NCBI GenBank assembly: GCA_030620065.1
Contig: JAUXFJ010000031.1
Location: forward strand, 1 to 10,543
Source: Anaerolineaceae bacterium
GTDB taxonomy: Bacteria > Chloroflexota > Anaerolineae > Anaerolineales > Anaerolineaceae
Direction: 5' to 3'
Length of the DNA: 10,543 bases
The position numbers and the translations under genes were made by a program. The notes under the pieces were generated by a model. It did not search any database. It worked only from the letters and a program-made list of their open reading frames with translations, and was not told the DNA's origin. Shown one piece after another: positions 6,461-10,543 of this stretch (position 1 is the first letter of the stretch; each line of letters starts with the position of its first letter).

Positions 6461-6501
6461 TTTTGCCTGTATGATTGGTGTGATCAGGCAAAATTATTAT
6501 A
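6461..6501 (-). promoter_or_regulatory. kbl promoter -10 box with adjacent inverted repeat
   Basis: On the minus strand a perfect TATAAT (6501-6496) lies about 75 bases before the kbl start. No convincing -35 box is seen. Immediately downstream is a perfect 9-bp inverted repeat, CAGGCAAAA at 6485-6493 against TTTTGCCTG at 6461-6469, separated by 15 bases. It spans the expected transcription start and early leader, so it could be an operator or an RNA stem. The regulator is unknown. Confidence 0.5.
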
Positions 6502-6549
6502 CCTTAGTGGTATTCGCTTGGAAGGATAAAAAGGAGTGGGTAGAGACAA

Positions 6550-6573
6550 AAGGCTTTGCGTATGCAAAGCCTT
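6550..6573 (-). terminator. Intrinsic terminator after the 812-residue glycosyltransferase gene
   Basis: A perfect 10-bp stem, AAGGCTTTGC at 6550-6559 against GCAAAGCCTT at 6564-6573, with a 4-base loop. On the minus strand the stem is followed by a short T-rich run (TTTTGTCTC). It lies 40 bases beyond the stop codon at 6613 and before the kbl promoter, so it separates the two minus-strand genes into independent transcripts. Confidence 0.85.
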
Positions 6574-6612
6574 CATAGAAGAGTTAAGCGAAAACCGGAG
6601 TATCAAAAACCC

Positions 6613-9051
6613 CTACTGTAATATTATTTCCCATAAGTGAACATGGGAAATATCACCATCGTTAACATTGAGCACCTCAATGGTGAGCTTTTCAACTGCC
6701 AATGGTTCACCAAAATTCAATTCAATAGTTCTAACAACTGTCGCTTCACCGACTTGATCGAAGAAGACTTTTTCTTCCTCCTCACCAACTACTTTGACAT
6801 AGGCGGTCACTTTTGTAGTTGTACCGCCAACCAACGCTGTAATACTATTTAAATCCAAGGGTTCTGGGAAGGTTAAGATGATCTTGAGTGGGTTTGCTTC
6901 AAAAGTGCGGATGAGTGTAATGTCATCACCGTCAAAAGCGTGAACGATCTCGTTTATATCCAACTGCGGATACTGGACTGTAACCTGCAGGTCATTAATG
7001 GAGATCACTTCTTCACGCAGCTGTCTGCGAGCTTCAATTTCCACTGCCAGGAGCTCATCAAAATTATCCACATACTCGAGCGTGACAAAGTAAAAGCCTG
7101 GGGTTCCATCAGGGTAGGGCAGCGTCTTTTGGACCTTCACATTGGTGAATTTCCCGATTTCAAGCATCCATTCATATTCCGTGGGGGTCATAACGAAAAT
7201 GGTGTTTTCATCCAGAGGGATATAATCAATTGCATAAGCTTCAATGGTACCCATCGTGATCGGCATTGGGTCGCCCAGGAAGTAACGTGCAATTACGTCT
7301 GTTCCGTTTGCCCAAGATGGGCTGACGATGATATTTTTATCTGGATAAGCTTCATGAAATTCATTGATTTCGGTAAAGACCTGACTGCCGCCGTACTGCA
7401 TTCCATACAGGCTGTAATCTTTGTACCAGAGCGGTCCGTTGACCAAGGCCTCTCGCAGCATCCAAAAGCTGAAGAGTGCCAGGATGCCAAAGGTAATCAG
7501 ACGGGGCAATTTATCGGGTATTTTCTGCTTCACCAGCCATTGAATGGTTGCTTCGACGCCTAGCGCAGTGAGCAGCGTTGCTGGGATGACGAATACCATC
7601 ACGCGCGTGATGGCGATATCCACGATGGCAGCACCTGTGGGGGCAGCGAGGAGGGCGAAAATGGCTAATCGATGAGCTGAAGAGCGGAAGTTCTTGATAC
7701 ACTGCCAAAGACCGATAAAGGCGAAGGGCAGGGTTAACAAAGGGATGTTGCTTATGCCTTTCATGCGATGGCGGATAAGATCCATCTCGTTTGGTAAGTA
7801 CCAATAGGCAGGATTCAGGCCGCGGATATAGCGCGTGAAGTAATTACCCAGCTTTTCCCATAATGGGATCGATTCAAGCCAGTAAGATTCCAGCATTTGA
7901 AGGTGGTGTGTGAATTCGGATGCTTGCGTGATTCTGAAGCGCGCGTATGGAGCGATGAGCAGGGCGAGGATGGCCAAACCAATAAGAGCGGTTTTGCGGT
8001 TTTGCCAATGATAACGCAAGTCAGAAAAGATCATCACTAAGCCAGTAACAACGACCACGAACTGCCCTGGACTGTAGGCGTAAAAAGCCAGCGCGCCCAT
8101 AATGAGCGCTGGGTAGAGATATTTCGGTTTATCGTAGCGGTAGCGCAGATAAAAATACAAAAAGACTGTGTAAAAGGAAGCCATCAGAGTGGTTTCAAAG
8201 GCGGTGCGTGAATGAAGGAACCAGGTGGGAACCGCTGCCAGTAATAGAGGGCCTAACCACCAATTACGCACTTTGAAAATATCCCGCAGAATAAGCCCTA
8301 AGCCAAATGCAGCCAATAAAGTAGCAAGTGCAGCTGTACCGCGCGTTACCCATACGGATTTTCCGAAGAGAAGATTGGGTATGATTTGAAGGTAAACAGA
8401 AGTGCCCAGATTATACTGACTGCCATTTTCGAAATAAGTTGGCAGGAAAACACCAGCCGAGTTTTTAAAACCATTATTGACAAAATCGGAAGCTGTTACA
8501 GACTGCACGGCTTCATCTGTAAAGAAGAAAATGGGGAAATTGGGCAAACCAATCAGCCGCGTTAAAAGGTAGATCACAACCGCTGTACCAAAAAGCCAGG
8601 TTTCAAGATTTATCTTGCGTTTAGGTTTTAATGATTGTTCCTCACGGGCTTGTTTCTTTTTGGTTTTAGGGAAGAGAGTGCGGATCTTATCAAAGATTTG
8701 GCGCGAAAAGGCACTCAATTGAATGTCAAGCAGCGGCGAGCTGGCTGGTTCAGCTTCTTCAGGAATGCCTTTGAATGCTTGCGAGGTTTCGACATGAGTC
8801 GGGGCGGGGATTGGGGTGATACTGATCTCAGAGTCGGGGGCAGTTTCAGCTGCTATGGATTGGCTTTGCTTTGTCGCGGTTGCCTTTAGCGGCAAGTTTT
8901 CTGCCTGAAAGGTGACCTGTACTTGCTGACCAGCATCAAGATGAATGTGAAGGTGAATCTCACCGCCAGTTTCACCAGTTTGTATAACTTGAGGGAGGGC
9001 GGTTTTTTGCTTATTCGTTTCAGACTTATTTAGACTCTTTTTTTTGTTCAT
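6613..9051 (-). CDS. GT39/ArnT-like membrane glycosyltransferase with N- and C-terminal extensions
   Basis: An 812-residue protein in three parts. Residues 1-148 are soluble and polar, with a strand-rich patch GGEIHLHIHLDAGQQVQVTF (29-48), a low-complexity Pro/Ser/Glu linker, and a basic KKK...KPKRK stretch before the membrane. Residues about 150-570 hold the multi-pass core. The first helix (151-169) leads into FFFTDEAVQSV (176-186), whose Asp179-Glu180 pair matches the catalytic first-loop acidic motif of PMT/ArnT enzymes, which use polyprenyl-phosphate sugars on the outer face. The last ~250 residues are extracytoplasmic; the end (HAFDGDDITLIRTFEANP ... LTIEVLNV) resembles an F5/8-type-C-like galactose-binding sandwich. 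The acceptor is unknown. The start at 9051 lacks a clear ribosome site and begins with a run of eight A (Asn-Lys-Lys-Lys). It is transcribed alone, ending at the 6550-6573 terminator. Confidence 0.85.
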   Translation of the reverse strand: MNKKKSLNKSETNKQKTALPQVIQTGETGGEIHLHIHLDAGQQVQVTFQAENLPLKATATKQSQSIAAETAPDSEISITPIPAPTHVETSQAFKGIPEEAEPASSPLLDIQLSAFSRQIFDKIRTLFPKTKKKQAREEQSLKPKRKINLETWLFGTAVVIYLLTRLIGLPNFPIFFFTDEAVQSVTASDFVNNGFKNSAGVFLPTYFENGSQYNLGTSVYLQIIPNLLFGKSVWVTRGTAALATLLAAFGLGLILRDIFKVRNWWLGPLLLAAVPTWFLHSRTAFETTLMASFYTVFLYFYLRYRYDKPKYLYPALIMGALAFYAYSPGQFVVVVTGLVMIFSDLRYHWQNRKTALIGLAILALLIAPYARFRITQASEFTHHLQMLESYWLESIPLWEKLGNYFTRYIRGLNPAYWYLPNEMDLIRHRMKGISNIPLLTLPFAFIGLWQCIKNFRSSAHRLAIFALLAAPTGAAIVDIAITRVMVFVIPATLLTALGVEATIQWLVKQKIPDKLPRLITFGILALFSFWMLREALVNGPLWYKDYSLYGMQYGGSQVFTEINEFHEAYPDKNIIVSPSWANGTDVIARYFLGDPMPITMGTIEAYAIDYIPLDENTIFVMTPTEYEWMLEIGKFTNVKVQKTLPYPDGTPGFYFVTLEYVDNFDELLAVEIEARRQLREEVISINDLQVTVQYPQLDINEIVHAFDGDDITLIRTFEANPLKIILTFPEPLDLNSITALVGGTTTKVTAYVKVVGEEEEKVFFDQVGEATVVRTIELNFGEPLAVEKLTIEVLNVNDGDISHVHLWEIILQ

Positions 9052-9090
9052 GGGTTAGCGATTTACGTTAGATTAATTTACGCTTATGTG

Positions 9091-9099
9091 ATTATAGCA
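9091..9099 (-). promoter_or_regulatory. Extended -10 promoter for the 812-residue glycosyltransferase
   Basis: On the minus strand TGCTATAAT is a perfect extended -10 box (TGN plus TATAAT), 40 bases before the ATG at 9051. The -35 side is a T-rich run with no good hexamer, which extended -10 promoters can tolerate. The expected start near 9084 gives a leader of about 33 bases with no clear Shine-Dalgarno sequence. Confidence 0.55.
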
Positions 9100-9251
9100 T
9101 GGGTAGAAATAAAAAAAACAAGAAAACAGACAGGAATGTTTGGATATTTCTTAGTATCTCGGATATCTTTAAAGGAAGCTGCACAAATGCGTAATGAGTA
9201 ATTATTTTCGCAAATAGCTAAATCAAACAAGCTGGCTTCAAATGGGGTGTC

Positions 9252-9279
9252 TTGACAGAGGCGTAAAGTAATATATACT
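9252..9279 (+). promoter_or_regulatory. Sigma-70-type promoter for the small membrane protein (and possibly gatCA)
   Basis: TTGACA at 9252-9257 is a perfect -35 box. TATACT at 9274-9279 is a 5-of-6 -10 box with a 16-base spacer. Transcription would start near 9286, about 45 bases before the ATG at 9331. It is the best promoter match in the window. Confidence 0.7.
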
Positions 9280-9330
9280 CACAGGTGGTTGTAAACAAAA
9301 GCAGTAACTTGTGAGAAAGGTCAGAGACAG

Positions 9331-9483
9331 ATGCGTTTTCTACTCAATTTACTTACTGTTTTAATGCTTTTATTGGTAGTTGTTTTGTTAGTCTGGGGTG
9401 TTTACACCTATATTGACCCTCTGCAGCCTTATAATCCTTTCCCTCCGACCACAGCATTTGAGTTGACCCAGAATTTGTTATGA
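9331..9483 (+). CDS. Small single-pass membrane protein with proline-rich tail (50 residues)
   Basis: A short gene directly downstream of a strong promoter. The product begins MRFLLNLLTVLMLLLVVVLL, forms one long hydrophobic helix to about residue 24, then a polar tail YTYIDPLQPYNPFPPTT with five prolines in a short span. An uncleaved anchor with the tail outside the membrane is the simplest reading; it lacks a lipobox cysteine. GAAAGG lies about 12 bases before the ATG, a moderate ribosome site. The frame is in the same direction as gatC, with 94-106 bases between. I do not recognise a named family and assign no function. Promoter, start and composition together support a real gene. Confidence 0.6.
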   Translation: MRFLLNLLTVLMLLLVVVLLVWGVYTYIDPLQPYNPFPPTTAFELTQNLL

Positions 9484-9503
9484 TTACCTGATTGCTCAAA
9501 TCC

Positions 9504-9549
9504 TACATTTTGAAAAATCTACTGGGTGTATTATTAAAGTCAAAATGTA
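9504..9549 (+). promoter_or_regulatory. Inverted repeat overlapping a candidate gatC promoter
   Basis: TACATTTTGA (9504-9513) and TCAAAATGTA (9540-9549) are perfect 10-bp inverted arms 26 bases apart. A candidate promoter lies between and over them: TTGAAA at 9510-9515 (5 of 6) and TATTAA at 9532-9537 (4 of 6) with a 16-base spacer. The left arm covers the -35 box and the right arm falls at the expected start of transcription, an operator-like layout. The arms lack a T tract and have low GC, so a terminator for the preceding small gene is less likely. Confidence 0.4.
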
Positions 9550-9589
9550 AAAAGCAAGCGTGACTTAAAAATATTCAATGGAAGATGAA

Positions 9590-9913
9590 ATGTCAGAAGA
9601 GCTTATCACACCTGAAATATTTGAACATTTAGTCGACCTGGCAGCGATCGCTTTGGATCCGAGTCAGAGTGATTATTTACGCGGTGAGCTAAACAAACAG
9701 CTCAAGGCGATCAATGAACTTATTGCCATCCCGATAGATGAATCTATCCCTTTGGCAGCTCATGGAGTGCCTTATGCACAGGCCGATGCCTCCCCTTTAC
9801 GCGAGGACTGTTGGGAAGCTTGCGAAAACCCTGAAGAGATTCTCGCACAGGTGCCCGTGAGCGAAGATGGATATATTGTCGTTCCTGATATCCCCCATTC
9901 AGATTTGGAATAA
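9590..9913 (+). CDS. gatC: Asp/Glu-tRNA amidotransferase subunit C
   Basis: Small subunit of the GatCAB complex, which converts Glu-tRNA(Gln) or Asp-tRNA(Asn) to the amidated form in the cytoplasm; GatC wraps around and stabilises GatA. The sequence shows the usual GatC layout: an N-terminal helical part with ITPEIFEHLVDLAAIAL, then a helix ending in LKAINEL, then the proline-rich extended region, which ends here in the unusual EDGYIVVPDIPHSDLE. I chose the ATG at 9590 (107 residues) because GGAAG at 9580-9584 is 5 bases upstream; the ATG at 9578 adds four residues and has no ribosome site. The stop is two bases before the gatA start, so the two are translated from one message. Confidence 0.88.
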   Translation: MSEELITPEIFEHLVDLAAIALDPSQSDYLRGELNKQLKAINELIAIPIDESIPLAAHGVPYAQADASPLREDCWEACENPEEILAQVPVSEDGYIVVPDIPHSDLE

Positions 9914-9915
9914 AC

Positions 9916-10543
9916 ATGGCACTCGTCGACCAAACTGCAATCGAAATTGCCCAAAAGATAAAACAGGGAGAACTTTCAGCCGTGGATGTTCTGGACTCTG
10001 CACTTGAACGTGTCAGAGATGTGGATGGACGCCCAGGAGCTTTGGATTATGGTACAAAAAGCCTTGAAGATGAACAGAAGGTGCATGCTTTCATCAGCTT
10101 AACTGAAGCGAGAGCCAGAAAGCAAGCTGAAGAAATTGACCGTAAATTGCAAGCTGGTATTGATCCAGGTCCTTTGGCGGGTGTACCGGTGACGATAAAA
10201 GACATTTTCTGCGTCAAAGATACGCTATCCACGGCAGCCTCACGCATCCTGGCGAACTTTACCGCACCATACACCGCTACCAGCGTAGCACGTTTGGAGG
10301 AAGCGGGGGCAGTGTTGCTTGGGAAGGTCAATTTGGACGAGTTCACTTACGGCTCATCAAGTGAAGCGAGTGCCTTTCAACCCAGTCCGCGCAATCCCTG
10401 GAATACGGCCTATGTACCCGGAGGGTCTTCTGGCGGCAGCACGGCGTCAGTCGCCGCAAACGAGGTGCCGCTTTCATTGGGGACGGATACGGGTGGTTCC
10501 ATTCGACAGCCAGCCTCTTTTTGCGGGGTTGTTGGGCTTAAAC
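9916..10543 (+). CDS. gatA: Asp/Glu-tRNA amidotransferase subunit A, N-terminal 209 residues (3' end outside window)
   Basis: Catalytic amidase subunit of GatCAB; it hydrolyses glutamine to supply ammonia for tRNA-bound Glu or Asp. The amidase-signature Ser-cisSer-Lys triad is all visible: Lys95 in VPVTIKDIF, Ser171 in PGGSSGGS, and the nucleophile Ser195 in GTDTGGSIRQP, with 24 residues between the two serines as in the family. VHAFI (56-60) and DEFTYGSSSE (141-150) are also typical. Between the first helix and VHAFI the stretch at about 36-55 (VDGRPGALDYGTKSLEDEQK) looks longer than in common GatA proteins, probably a lineage-specific insertion. The frame is open to the window's end. The gene follows gatC by two bases; gatB is not in view. 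Confidence 0.95.
   Translation, partial: MALVDQTAIEIAQKIKQGELSAVDVLDSALERVRDVDGRPGALDYGTKSLEDEQKVHAFISLTEARARKQAEEIDRKLQAGIDPGPLAGVPVTIKDIFCVKDTLSTAASRILANFTAPYTATSVARLEEAGAVLLGKVNLDEFTYGSSSEASAFQPSPRNPWNTAYVPGGSSGGSTASVAANEVPLSLGTDTGGSIRQPASFCGVVGLK

Noticed and set aside
6940..7563. 207-codon + strand frame inside the 812-residue glycosyltransferase gene
   Set aside because: It lies wholly antisense to a well-supported gene, has an atypical composition (rich in Cys, His and Phe) and matches no family; it is a shadow frame.
9067..9073. GTTAGAT matching GTTRRRY
   Set aside because: No inverted partner box and no attC-like flank; it lies in a promoter region of an ordinary gene.

Overview
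The window looks like a chromosomal segment of a free-living bacterium, most likely a Chloroflexota (Anaerolineae-like) genome. That placement is an inference. It rests on the gene style (ArnT/PMT-type glycosyltransferases, a gatC-gatA pair, an insertion in GatA, and a tiny membrane protein with a proline-rich tail) and not on any marker gene. Promoters are of ordinary sigma-70 type.

Layout. Positions 3-1867 hold the end of a GT39/PMT-like membrane glycosyltransferase followed 11 bp later by a GT2 glycosyltransferase, probably one surface-polysaccharide operon. Positions 1868-2240 hold no confident gene but carry a 30-bp palindrome and copies of its half-site. Positions 2242-5238 have the architecture of two consecutive integron gene cassettes. 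Each has one + strand ORF, starts at a TTAGGC core, and ends in a ~126-bp attC-like site running from RYYYAAC to GTT. The two attC-like sites are homologous to each other. Cassette 1 encodes a sigma-region-4-like / winged-helix / AlbA_2 (Schlafen-type) protein whose reading frame is cut near its start by an in-frame TAG. Cassette 2 encodes an ICMT/PEMT-like membrane methyltransferase. No integrase gene is in the window, so this is either part of a larger integron or an integrase-less attC cluster (CALIN). The last core differs (GTTAGCC) and contains the stop codon of kbl, which suggests the array was inserted exactly at the kbl 3' end.

Positions 5239-6423 (minus) encode glycine C-acetyltransferase (Kbl), with its own promoter and an inverted repeat at the start of its leader. 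Positions 6613-9051 (minus) encode an 812-residue GT39/ArnT-like glycosyltransferase with unusual N- and C-terminal extensions, closed by a clear intrinsic terminator. Positions 9252-9483 are a strong promoter plus a 50-codon single-pass membrane protein. From 9504 to the end are a promoter overlapped by a 10-bp inverted repeat, gatC, and the first 209 codons of gatA, the amidotransferase that makes Gln-tRNA(Gln) and/or Asn-tRNA(Asn).

The most interesting content is the cassette array: core genes for envelope glycosylation, amino-acid metabolism and translation flank a mobile insert carrying a possible nucleic-acid-binding or defence protein and a methyltransferase.
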